Below, one piece after another: positions 34,907-43,657 of a stretch of DNA of 64,000 bases. Position 1 is the first letter of the stretch. Each line of letters starts with the position of its first letter. The notes beneath the pieces were generated by a model. It searched no databases. It was not told where the DNA came from and saw only the letters and a program-made list of their open reading frames with translations. Source of the stretch: Prolixibacteraceae bacterium (lineage in GTDB: Bacteria; Bacteroidota; Bacteroidia; Bacteroidales; Prolixibacteraceae); NCBI GenBank assembly GCA_028683385.1, contig JAQUIJ010000012.1, positions 1 to 64,000 of the forward strand, read 5' to 3'. A program made the position numbers and the translations under genes.

Positions 34907-35926
34907 TTAAATTTTCTCCGAACTCCCCCTCACGATCAAATCGGCTTTCAGGACTTTCACTTCAGGAACATATTCGACTTCGTCTGACAATATCCGATGA
35001 AAAAGCATTTCGGCAGCTGTGGTTCCCATTTCATATCCATGCTGGTCGACTGATGAAAGATGCGGATCGGTTATTCCGGATAAATAACCGTCGCTGAAAC
35101 CAACTATCGAGATTTGATGAGGTATTTTATAGCCTCTCTTTTGAATGGTTTGCATGGCGCCAATAGCAGTCATGTCGTTCACTGCAAATATTCCATCCGG
35201 AACATTTCCAGCATCCAACATTTGTCCAACGGCATTCCTGGCCTTTTCAAAAGTATCAGCTTCAATAATCAATCGATTATCGATCGGTAAACCGGCTTCG
35301 GTTAAGGCATTAATATAACCCTGAAGTCGGTCGCGCCCGATGATTAACCCTTGCGGACCGGCAAAATGGGCTATTCGCTTGCACCCGGTTTCAATCAGAT
35401 GCCGGGTAGCGTTGTACGATGCATCTATATCATCGATAACTACCTGATCGGCTTTAACTTCTGAAGCAATACGATCAAAAAACACCAATGGGATTCCAAC
35501 GTCCTGCAGGTTTTCAAAGTGGTCGAACGAATGGGTTTCTTTTGATATGGAGACTAAAATTCCATCAACACGGTGAGACTGTAAGGTTCGGGCATTGGCA
35601 ACTTCACGTAAGTAACTTTCATTCGATTGGCATATAATAACAGTGAATCCCTTTTGTGAAGCCACGTCTTCGATACCACTAATAACAGAGGAGAAAAAAT
35701 AGTGTACAATTTCAGGAATAATAACACCAATGGTATTGCTACGGCTATTTTTCAGACTAAGGGCTACTGCATTGGGCTGGTATTTTAGTTTGCTGGCCAA
35801 TTCGTTTACGGCCTTCTTGGTATCTGTATTAATATCCGGATGATCCTTCAGAGCTCTGGATACAGTGGAAGGCGAAATGCCTAATATCCTGGCAATATCC
35901 TTAATTGTTATCTGATTGCTTCGCAT
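34907..35926 (-). CDS. LacI-family transcriptional regulator
   Basis: The 339-residue protein starts with the LacI helix-turn-helix and hinge helix (TIKDIARILGISPSTVSRAL, then LASKLKYQPNAVALSL). A periplasmic-binding-protein-like effector domain follows (NTIGVIIPEIVHYFFSSVIS, DGIFAVNDMTAIGAM, ISIVGFSDGYLSGI). It lies between the two divergent halves of the starch locus, with matching operators on both sides, and so probably controls both. In B. thetaiotaomicron the sus genes are controlled by the membrane regulator SusR instead. The effector is not evident. Confidence 0.94.
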   Translation of the reverse strand: MRSNQITIKDIARILGISPSTVSRALKDHPDINTDTKKAVNELASKLKYQPNAVALSLKNSRSNTIGVIIPEIVHYFFSSVISGIEDVASQKGFTVIICQSNESYLREVANARTLQSHRVDGILVSISKETHSFDHFENLQDVGIPLVFFDRIASEVKADQVVIDDIDASYNATRHLIETGCKRIAHFAGPQGLIIGRDRLQGYINALTEAGLPIDNRLIIEADTFEKARNAVGQMLDAGNVPDGIFAVNDMTAIGAMQTIQKRGYKIPHQISIVGFSDGYLSGITDPHLSSVDQHGYEMGTTAAEMLFHRILSDEVEYVPEVKVLKADLIVRGSSEKI

Positions 35927-36080
35927 TGTATCGGCAATTTATTTGGTCTTTTTTAGAATTCTAACCTTAAAGGTAAGGTTTTATTTCTATGTTCAAAATG
36001 TTATTTCAATTGCTTTTAACTCCCCAAAAGTTACCCACCAGTTGCCACCTGTTTTATAACACTTCAGATGCAAACGACAC

Positions 36081-36095
36081 CGCAAACGATTGCAG
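36081..36095. promoter_or_regulatory. LacI-type operator upstream of susC
   Basis: CGCAAACGATTGCA matches the 14-bp palindrome at 34861 at 12 of 14 positions. A further half-site, TGCAAACGAC, precedes it at 36069. It lies about 165 bases upstream of the susC ATG. A weak -7-like box (TACTTTAG) is found near 36139. The rest of the 331-base gap shows no gene. Confidence 0.65.
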
Positions 36096-36257
36096 TAAAT
36101 GGATTATAACATTTTTTAACAATCAGTTTACAGAAGCTTTACTTTAGTCACGGAATTAATTTTTTATGAAGTATTTAACGGAAAACACGAACGAGATTGA
36201 CAAAAAATTGGAAAAATGTATCTAAAAATGAGTATTTGAACCAATAATTATTAAAAC

Positions 36258-39236
36258 ATGAGGATTATTCGCAAAAACCTAAATGTATTAATATTGATGC
36301 TTTCGCTTTTGCTTGGAAACTTTGCAATGGCACAACAGTCAATATTAACGGGTAAGGTAACCGATAGCTCATCGGGAGAACCTTTGCCTGGTGTATCTAT
36401 TGTAGTGAAAGGAACTACTAACGGAACCGTCACCAACTTCGATGGAATATTTACCCTTGGTGCTAAAAAGGGTGATGTTATACAGTTTTCATTTGTTGGC
36501 TATAAAATGCAGGAAATTGTAGCACAAGATCAGAAGAACCTTTCGATTGCACTTGTTGAAGATAAGGCTGAACTTCAGGAAGTTGTTGTAATTGGTTATG
36601 GAACAGTTAAAAAATCGGATGCTACAGGTTCCGTAAGTACTGTTAGCTCAAAAGATTTCAACAAAGGCGCCATTACGTCGCCACAGGATTTGTTGATGGG
36701 GAAAAGTGCCGGAGTTGCAATTACAAGCGATGGCGGTGCCCCAGGTAGCAATGCAACGATCCGTATCCGTGGTGGTTCATCGTTATCGGCCACGAACGAT
36801 CCGTTGATCATTATTGACGGTATTCCACTTGACAGCCGGGGTATTTCAGGGATGGGCAATCCACTTGCCTCTGTAAATCCAAACGATATTGAAACTTTTA
36901 CCGTTTTGAAAGATGCTTCGGCAACTGCCATTTATGGTTCGAGGGCTTCTAATGGAGTAATCCTTATTACTACTAAAAGAGGAAAAGTTGGAAGTGAGTT
37001 AAAGATAACTTACGATGGAAACGTTTCTGTTTCGGCACCTATAAAGTTTGTTGATGTGTATTCCGGCGATGAATTCAGACAAATGGTTTGGAACCATAGA
37101 AGCCTGTATGACGTAAATGGGTTCGCCCGATTAGGTCAGGAAAATACAAATTGGCAAAAAGAGATTTTCCGCACAGCAGTGAGTACCGACCACAATCTAA
37201 GTGTTGCGGGTGCTTATAAAACTATGCCTTATCGGGTTTCTGTAGGACAAACAGAACAAACTGGTATTTTGACCAATACCGACATGAGCAGAACAACGCT
37301 CTCGGTAAGTGTTGATCCGTCTTTTCTTGATGACCAACTAAAGGTTAATGTCAATGCCAAAGCGATGAATATTGACAACAACTATGGTAATACCGATGCC
37401 ATTGGCAGCGCCGTATCGATGGATCCAACAAAACCCGTCATGAATGGCAATACCCGTTATGGTGGCTATTATACCTGGACAACCAACGACACCCCCAACG
37501 GACCACAAACAGGTTTTGGAAGCAACCCGGTTGCACAAGCCAAACTTCGCGATAACCAAGCCAATGGTAAACGCTTAATTGCCAACGTACAGGCTGACTA
37601 TAAGTTCAAACAAATTCCCGGATTACGTGCGAACATAAATATGGGTATAGATTACACCAAAACGAAAGGACACGATAACACCGATACCATTGCTTCGTGG
37701 CAACGACGTGGTGTATGGGGACAAATAAAGAATTACAATGGTAAGTATTCAAACAAATTGCTCGACTTCTATTTGAACTATACAAAAGAACTTAAAGAAA
37801 TATCAAGCAAAATTGATGTTACCGCTGGTTATTCATGGAATCATATTAAGCGTGAAGAAGACAGATTACAGGTAAGTATCGTTGATGCAAAACACCCACG
37901 GGTTCCGGCCTCGGATAGCACTGCAACGGCAACCGAAAGTTATTTGGTTTCTTTCTTTGGCCGTATGAATTACACCTTATTAGATCGTTACATGGTTACA
38001 TTTACTATTCGTGATGATGGTTCTTCTCGTTTTGCTAAGGACAACCGTTGGGGTATATTCCCATCTGCTGCTTTTGCCTGGAAAATTAAAGACGAGTCTT
38101 TTTTACGTAACGTAAAAGCAGTTAGCGATCTTAAACTTCGCTTAGGCTGGGGGATAACAGGCCAACAAAATATTTTGGATAATGATTATCCTGCCCTGGC
38201 ACAATACCGGTCTTCACTTAGTGGCTATTCTTATCAGTTTGGTAAAGAATTTATACAAACGCTTCGTCCAAATGCTTACGATGCGAACATCAAATGGGAA
38301 TCAACTACCACTCAGAATGCCGGTTTAGATTTCGGTTTTGCCAACAACCGCATTACTGGTTCTATCGATGTTTACAAACGTGTTACTGATGATTTGTTGA
38401 ATCGAATCGCTATCCCTAATGGAAGTAACTTCTCGAATGTATTGCTGACAAACGTTGGAAGCATGGAAAATAAAGGAGCAGAATTCTCCTTGAACTTAAG
38501 GCCTATTTCGACAAAAGACCAGGATCTAACCTTAGGTTTTAATGTTAGTTACAATGAAAACAAAATCACCAAATTACTGCGTACCGACGATCCAAACTAC
38601 ATTGGTGTGCCTACCGGCGGTGGTATGACCAGTGGAAATTGCCAGATACAACAAGTTGGCTCTCCTTTAAATTCGTTCTTCGTTAACAAACAGGTTTACG
38701 ACACAAATGGTAACCCTATTGAAGGAGTGTATGTTGATCTTTCAGGACAAGGTGGTGCGATTAATGGAATCGACAAAAACAAATATACCTATAAGAGCCC
38801 GGCTCCTGATTTCCTGATTGGTTTGTCTGCACGCTATTCCTATAAAAAATTCGACATTGCGGCATCTTCACGTATCAGTTTAGGCAACTATGTTTACAAT
38901 TCTGTTGCTTCTGGCGCTTCATACGACATCAGATATGCCTTGGGCTATTGGGCTAACGCTCCTAAATACCTTGAGGACACCAAATTTGTGACTCGTCAAC
39001 CATATTCTGATTATTTTGTTCAGAATGCCTCTTTTTTCAAATTAGACAATTTAAATGCAGGATATAACATTGATAACCTCTTTGCAAAGGTGAGAGCCAG
39101 GGTTAGCTTTACTGTCCAGAATGTGTTTACCATTACCAAATACAAGGGGATTGATCCTGAAGTTAAGGACGGTGTTGACAACAATTTCTACCCACGGCCA
39201 AGGTCATTCATCCTTGGTGTAAACTTAACTTTTTAA
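36258..39236 (+). CDS. susC: SusC-like TonB-dependent starch/maltodextrin receptor
   Basis: The 992-residue outer-membrane receptor has a signal peptide (residues 1-25, ending NFAMAQ). A CarboxypepD_reg-like domain follows (LTGKVTDSSSGEPLPGVSIV). The TonB box region and plug come next (VVVIGYGTVKKSDATGSVS, TIRIRGGSSLSATNDPLIII, DASATAIYGSRASNGVILI), and then the barrel, ending RSFILGVNLTF. There is no STN domain, so regulation is not through FecR. It heads a gene set with susD, SusE/F-like genes and an amylase. Confidence 0.95.
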   Translation: MRIIRKNLNVLILMLSLLLGNFAMAQQSILTGKVTDSSSGEPLPGVSIVVKGTTNGTVTNFDGIFTLGAKKGDVIQFSFVGYKMQEIVAQDQKNLSIALVEDKAELQEVVVIGYGTVKKSDATGSVSTVSSKDFNKGAITSPQDLLMGKSAGVAITSDGGAPGSNATIRIRGGSSLSATNDPLIIIDGIPLDSRGISGMGNPLASVNPNDIETFTVLKDASATAIYGSRASNGVILITTKRGKVGSELKITYDGNVSVSAPIKFVDVYSGDEFRQMVWNHRSLYDVNGFARLGQENTNWQKEIFRTAVSTDHNLSVAGAYKTMPYRVSVGQTEQTGILTNTDMSRTTLSVSVDPSFLDDQLKVNVNAKAMNIDNNYGNTDAIGSAVSMDPTKPVMNGNTRYGGYYTWTTNDTPNGPQTGFGSNPVAQAKLRDNQANGKRLIANVQADYKFKQIPGLRANINMGIDYTKTKGHDNTDTIASWQRRGVWGQIKNYNGKYSNKLLDFYLNYTKELKEISSKIDVTAGYSWNHIKREEDRLQVSIVDAKHPRVPASDSTATATESYLVSFFGRMNYTLLDRYMVTFTIRDDGSSRFAKDNRWGIFPSAAFAWKIKDESFLRNVKAVSDLKLRLGWGITGQQNILDNDYPALAQYRSSLSGYSYQFGKEFIQTLRPNAYDANIKWESTTTQNAGLDFGFANNRITGSIDVYKRVTDDLLNRIAIPNGSNFSNVLLTNVGSMENKGAEFSLNLRPISTKDQDLTLGFNVSYNENKITKLLRTDDPNYIGVPTGGGMTSGNCQIQQVGSPLNSFFVNKQVYDTNGNPIEGVYVDLSGQGGAINGIDKNKYTYKSPAPDFLIGLSARYSYKKFDIAASSRISLGNYVYNSVASGASYDIRYALGYWANAPKYLEDTKFVTRQPYSDYFVQNASFFKLDNLNAGYNIDNLFAKVRARVSFTVQNVFTITKYKGIDPEVKDGVDNNFYPRPRSFILGVNLTF

Positions 39237-39248
39237 CATTCAATTAAA

Positions 39249-40859
39249 ATGAATACTATGAAAATAAAGATATTGACATTAGGTGTTGTACTGGCAACCA
39301 TGTTAATTACATCTTGTGTGAAAGACCTGGATGTAAAACCCATAGATCCAAATTTACTATTGTCGACCAACCTGAAAGACCGGCCAGGTGCGATGAAACA
39401 AGCTTTGGCAAAAATATATGCCGGGTTTATTACCCGCGGCCAGGCAGGTGACGACAATGATATCAACTCTACAGATGCTAACTTTACCTGTTTCATCCGT
39501 GCTTATTGGAATGTACAGGAATTGACCACCGATGAGGTTATCTGCGCCTGGGGCGACCCCGGTATTGCCGACCTCAACACACAAACATGGACACCGAATA
39601 ATCCATTTTTAACAGGTGTTTATTCTCGTATCATTTGGCTAGCAGTGTTGAGCAATGACTATATTCGTTTAACTGCCGGAGATACTGATCCTGAAATTGT
39701 GAAATACAATGCAGAAGCACGATTTTTAAGAGCTCTGGCCTACACATATGCTATCGATTTATTTGGGAACCCGGCTTTTATTACCGAAGCCGACCAGGTA
39801 GGTACCTTTTTCCCTCCTCAAACAGATCGGAAATCATTATTCAACTATGTCGAGAAAGAACTTCTAGAAATTCAGGACAAACTGGGCGAGCCAAAATTCG
39901 AACTTTATCGTGCCGATAAGGCCGCTGCATGGATGTTACTTGCCAGATTATACCTTAATGCTGAAGTCTATACAGGCACTGCCCGCTGGGCTGATTGCAA
40001 GACTTATACTGATAAAGTAATCAATAGTGGCAAATACTCACTGGCTGCCAATTACCGGCAAAATTTCAGTTCCGACAACGATGCAAGTCCTGAAATGATT
40101 TTCGCGTTAGCCGAGGACGGTATTAACATTCAAGGTCCAACGGGCGTTTCTTTCATCATCCACTCCTCGTCAAACGGAACGAATATTGACGCAGCAACTC
40201 TTGGTTTGCCCGGCAACTGGGGAGGAAACAGGACGAAAAGGCAATTTGTGAATGTATTGGTCGATACTTTAGCTGTATATGGAAATACATCAGTTGTAAG
40301 CGCTAACGACCCTTCGTTCACTCAAGTTAAGGACAAACGAATATTCATCAAAAGAATGGAAGCCTGGGATATCAAAAATATTCCGACTTTCTCGCAAGGC
40401 ATCGGAGTTTACAAGTTCACCAATAACCGGTCCGATGGTGGTACGATTGTCAATTATAATTCCGACTTCTCAAGTACCGACTTCCCAATCTTTCGTCTTT
40501 CCGAAGCTTACTTAATGAGAGCCGAAGCTTTACTCAAATCGGGTAATGTGACTGGTGCCGTGGCTGATATAAATACAATCAGGACAAGAGCATTTGGAGA
40601 TGCTACTCATAACATAACCGCCGCACAATTAACCAACCAGTTTATGCTGGATGAACTTGGACGTGAATTCTACTACGAAGGTCACCGACGTACAGATTTG
40701 ATCCGTTTTGGACAATTTACTGATGGAACTTATACCTGGGCATGGAAAGGAAATGTATATGCAGGTGCCAGAACAGACAAACATTTAAATCTGTTTCCAA
40801 TTCCTGGCGATGAAGTTTCAGCCAATCCAAACATCAAACAAAACCCTGGCTACAATTAA
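39249..40859 (+). CDS. susD: SusD-like surface glycan-binding lipoprotein
   Basis: The 536-residue protein has a lipoprotein signal ending LITSCV (Cys20 or nearby), then the SusD helical scaffold. The C-terminal region has the RagB/SusD pattern: FRLSEAYLMRAEALLKSG, INTIRTRAFGD, LDELGREFYYEGHRRTDLIR and IPGDEVSANPNIKQNPGYN. It forms the lid of the SusC transporter. It starts twelve bases after the susC stop. Confidence 0.95.
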   Translation: MNTMKIKILTLGVVLATMLITSCVKDLDVKPIDPNLLLSTNLKDRPGAMKQALAKIYAGFITRGQAGDDNDINSTDANFTCFIRAYWNVQELTTDEVICAWGDPGIADLNTQTWTPNNPFLTGVYSRIIWLAVLSNDYIRLTAGDTDPEIVKYNAEARFLRALAYTYAIDLFGNPAFITEADQVGTFFPPQTDRKSLFNYVEKELLEIQDKLGEPKFELYRADKAAAWMLLARLYLNAEVYTGTARWADCKTYTDKVINSGKYSLAANYRQNFSSDNDASPEMIFALAEDGINIQGPTGVSFIIHSSSNGTNIDAATLGLPGNWGGNRTKRQFVNVLVDTLAVYGNTSVVSANDPSFTQVKDKRIFIKRMEAWDIKNIPTFSQGIGVYKFTNNRSDGGTIVNYNSDFSSTDFPIFRLSEAYLMRAEALLKSGNVTGAVADINTIRTRAFGDATHNITAAQLTNQFMLDELGREFYYEGHRRTDLIRFGQFTDGTYTWAWKGNVYAGARTDKHLNLFPIPGDEVSANPNIKQNPGYN

Positions 40860-40880
40860 CCAAATCTAAAATTTACTACA

Positions 40881-41915
40881 ATGAGAAAATACATAATTAT
40901 ATTCTTAGCTTTCATTGGATTGGTAAATTTGTTCTCTGCCTGTGAAAAGGACGAAACAAAAGCAACTATGCTCGCCAGCCCAACAGCACCGGTAATTTCA
41001 ACGGTACCAGACCTAACACTAAAAAGATCAGAAGCATCTAAGTCTCTTCAATTTGTAGGAACTAAAGCTGATTTTGGTTTTCAAAGTTCTGTTACTTATT
41101 TTTTGGAAGCCGATGTGGCCGGAAACCAATTTAAGAAGCCGATCGCCATTGCTTCAAGCAAAGACGATACGTTCACAATTTCTGTAACCGATCTTAACTC
41201 GATATTAATTAAGACATTGCCTTTGGATAAAACTTCTGCGATGGAATTGCGTGTCAGGGCTTCGTTAACCATCGAAGCTTCAGGAGCAACCCCAATCGTT
41301 GCAATCTCCGAATCAAAGGCAGTTAATGTCACTACTTACGGACCTCCAACATTGTTTTTAACAACCGCCGGAACGCTGCAAGGAGTTACTTCTCCTACTG
41401 ACAATAAGAAGTATGCCGGTTGGATTTATACCGATGGTACTGCCTTTACATTCACCAATAAGGATAATGGTAAAGTTTATGGCGGAGACGCAGCAAGTGG
41501 TATTTTAACCGAAAACGGACCAGCAATTACTCTTCCGACTGGAGGATACGATATCACTGTTGATCTGACCGACGCAAATCAAATAAAGATGACCAACAAA
41601 GATGTCACCATAGGTATTATTGGTGATGCTGTTGGTGGGTGGTCTGATGATACCAAAATGGCTTATAACTTCACCGACCATACCTGGAATATTACTCAAA
41701 CAGTTACCGCCGGAGGTTTAAAATTCAGAACTCATGGTGGTTGGGCTGGAGTTAATGTTGCCTACAACCCTGCAGGACACGATTTGAAGAATTTATACCA
41801 AAGTGTATCAGGTGCCGACAGTCAGAACATTGATGATATTGCTCCTGGTAAGTATAACATAAAACTGTACCTGGAAACTACTCCAATGAAGGTTGTTTTC
41901 ACACCAGCTCCTTAA
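40881..41915 (+). CDS. SusE-like surface starch-binding lipoprotein
   Basis: The 344-residue protein has a lipoprotein signal ending LFSACEKDE (Cys at about 21), with acidic residues after the Cys that favor surface export. It has an N-terminal SusE domain (residues about 35-150, including VPDLTLKRSEASKSLQFVGT) and SusE/F-type starch-binding domains. The last begins TIGIIGDAVGGWSDDTKM. It contains the aromatic residues expected for sugar stacking. It lies 21 bases after susD. Confidence 0.88.
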   Translation: MRKYIIIFLAFIGLVNLFSACEKDETKATMLASPTAPVISTVPDLTLKRSEASKSLQFVGTKADFGFQSSVTYFLEADVAGNQFKKPIAIASSKDDTFTISVTDLNSILIKTLPLDKTSAMELRVRASLTIEASGATPIVAISESKAVNVTTYGPPTLFLTTAGTLQGVTSPTDNKKYAGWIYTDGTAFTFTNKDNGKVYGGDAASGILTENGPAITLPTGGYDITVDLTDANQIKMTNKDVTIGIIGDAVGGWSDDTKMAYNFTDHTWNITQTVTAGGLKFRTHGGWAGVNVAYNPAGHDLKNLYQSVSGADSQNIDDIAPGKYNIKLYLETTPMKVVFTPAP

Positions 41916-41935
41916 ACCGTTTAAAATTATTTCAC

Positions 41936-43540
41936 ATGAAAAGAAAAACGTTATATAGAATTTGGACCGCCTTTGTATTTGTGTCAATCTTATTTACAGC
42001 TTGTACAAAGGAGTATTCTGATGTCAGATTAGACCCAAAGATTGATACTGCACAATCACTTGGCATCACATCAAGCACAGCTACAGTTGTAGGCTTTGTG
42101 GTAGCCGATGGTGATGGCTTTAATGAAAAGGGCATTTGCTACAATACGGCTACCGCCCCAACAGTTGAAAACATGAAAGTGGCTTATACTGGTCAGACTT
42201 TAACTGCTACTTTTAATGTTACCCTAACCGGGCTAACTTATGCGACCAAATATTACGCCCGTGCATATGCTATTGGTCCAAACGGAACCATATATGGCGA
42301 AGAAAGTACATTTACGACTCTACCGGTGGTCCCAACACTTACCACTGCCGCGGTGACAGCCGTTACAAGCTTCACCGCTACAGGTGGAGGTAATGTGACT
42401 AAGGATGGAGGTGCCAGTATTACTGCTCGTGGGGTTTGTTTTGGCCTAAAAACCAGTCCAACAATTGCCGATGGTAAAACTACTGACGGAACAGGTTTGG
42501 GTGCATTTATAAGCTCGCTGAAAGGCTTGAAGCACAATACAACCTATTATTTACGTGCTTATGCTACCAACAGCGCCGGTACAGGATATGGCCCTGAAGT
42601 AACATTTAAAACCGCTGCCTTACCGGATGCGATTTATGCCTTGGGCGATGGAACAGAAGCCGGATGGGATAATACCAAAGCGATTAAAATTAGCCAAACT
42701 GCAACTCCTGGTATTTATGAGGGAATTTTAGTACTGACAGCAGCTAAAAGCTTGAAATTCATTCAAACGTTGGGCGCATGGCAACCACAATGGGGCCAGG
42801 CAACAGGTCAGGATGCAGGTGTCTTAGGTGCAAACTTAGGCGGCGGAAGCGATCCGGATGCTATTACCACTCCGGAAACAGGTGGTAATTACAAAGTAAC
42901 CGTTGACTTGGGTGCGATGACCTATAAAGTTGTTCCAGCTTATCCTTCGGCTTTGTATATGATTGGAGATGGAGTTGGTGGTTGGGATTGGGCAAGTGTT
43001 GACCTGCCAATGATTCCAGTAAACAGCCATCCAAATATGTTCTGGAAAATTGTTTGGATGGAAGCTACTGGTGGTTTTAAATTCGCACCTCAAAAAGAAT
43101 GGAAAGACGATTTTGGTTCAACCGGAACTGCAACTGACGGAGTTTACGCCAAAGGTGGCGATAATATTCCGGTTCCCGGAACTGCCGGATATTATATGGT
43201 TGTTGTTGATTTGACAGCCAATAAAATAGCCATAGCCAATCCTAAAGTTTATCTGATGGGCAATACCATCGGCTCGTGGGATACCAGCAACCCTGCAGGA
43301 TTGTTCACCGTTGATAACGCTAATAGTGTGGTTACGGTTACTAAAACCTTAGCTGCCGATGAATTGAGAATGTATGCATGGCATCCTTGGTTTACCGATT
43401 GGTGGCAATCAGAATTTATTATCCTTGATGGAAAAATTGCATTCCGTGGTACTGGAGGCGACCAGAGTCGTGTGACTGTTACTGCCGGATCGCACACTGT
43501 AAACTTGAATTTCAAAACAGGTGTTGGCTCCATTCAATAA
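41936..43540 (+). CDS. SusF-like multi-domain starch-binding lipoprotein
   Basis: The 534-residue protein has a lipoprotein signal ending FTACTKEY. Residues of about 30-220 form two fibronectin-III-like repeats (ATVVGFVVADGDGFNEKGIC and a similar block with GVCFGLKTSPTIADGKTTDG). Three SusE/F-type domains follow. Their repeated openings are YALGDGTEAGWDNTKAI, YMIGDGVGGWDWASV and YLMGNTIGSWDTSNPAG. Trp-rich patches (HPWFTDWWQSEF) suggest glycan stacking. It is the last gene before the terminator at 43583. Confidence 0.87.
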   Translation: MKRKTLYRIWTAFVFVSILFTACTKEYSDVRLDPKIDTAQSLGITSSTATVVGFVVADGDGFNEKGICYNTATAPTVENMKVAYTGQTLTATFNVTLTGLTYATKYYARAYAIGPNGTIYGEESTFTTLPVVPTLTTAAVTAVTSFTATGGGNVTKDGGASITARGVCFGLKTSPTIADGKTTDGTGLGAFISSLKGLKHNTTYYLRAYATNSAGTGYGPEVTFKTAALPDAIYALGDGTEAGWDNTKAIKISQTATPGIYEGILVLTAAKSLKFIQTLGAWQPQWGQATGQDAGVLGANLGGGSDPDAITTPETGGNYKVTVDLGAMTYKVVPAYPSALYMIGDGVGGWDWASVDLPMIPVNSHPNMFWKIVWMEATGGFKFAPQKEWKDDFGSTGTATDGVYAKGGDNIPVPGTAGYYMVVVDLTANKIAIANPKVYLMGNTIGSWDTSNPAGLFTVDNANSVVTVTKTLAADELRMYAWHPWFTDWWQSEFIILDGKIAFRGTGGDQSRVTVTAGSHTVNLNFKTGVGSIQ

Positions 43541-43582
43541 ATAAACTTATCAATGGCAAAATAAACTGCCACATGTTTAATT

Positions 43583-43621
43583 TACCCTGTCAGGATACAA
43601 AATGCCTGACAGGGTATTTTT
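43583..43621 (+). terminator. Terminator after the SusCDEF genes
   Basis: TACCCTGTCAGG and CCTGACAGGGTA form a perfect 12-bp stem followed by TTTTT. It lies between the SusF-like gene and the amylase. The amylase would need read-through or its own promoter. Confidence 0.88.
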
Positions 43622-43657
43622 AACAATCGACATCTCAGACCTGAAACAATTCCTGTT

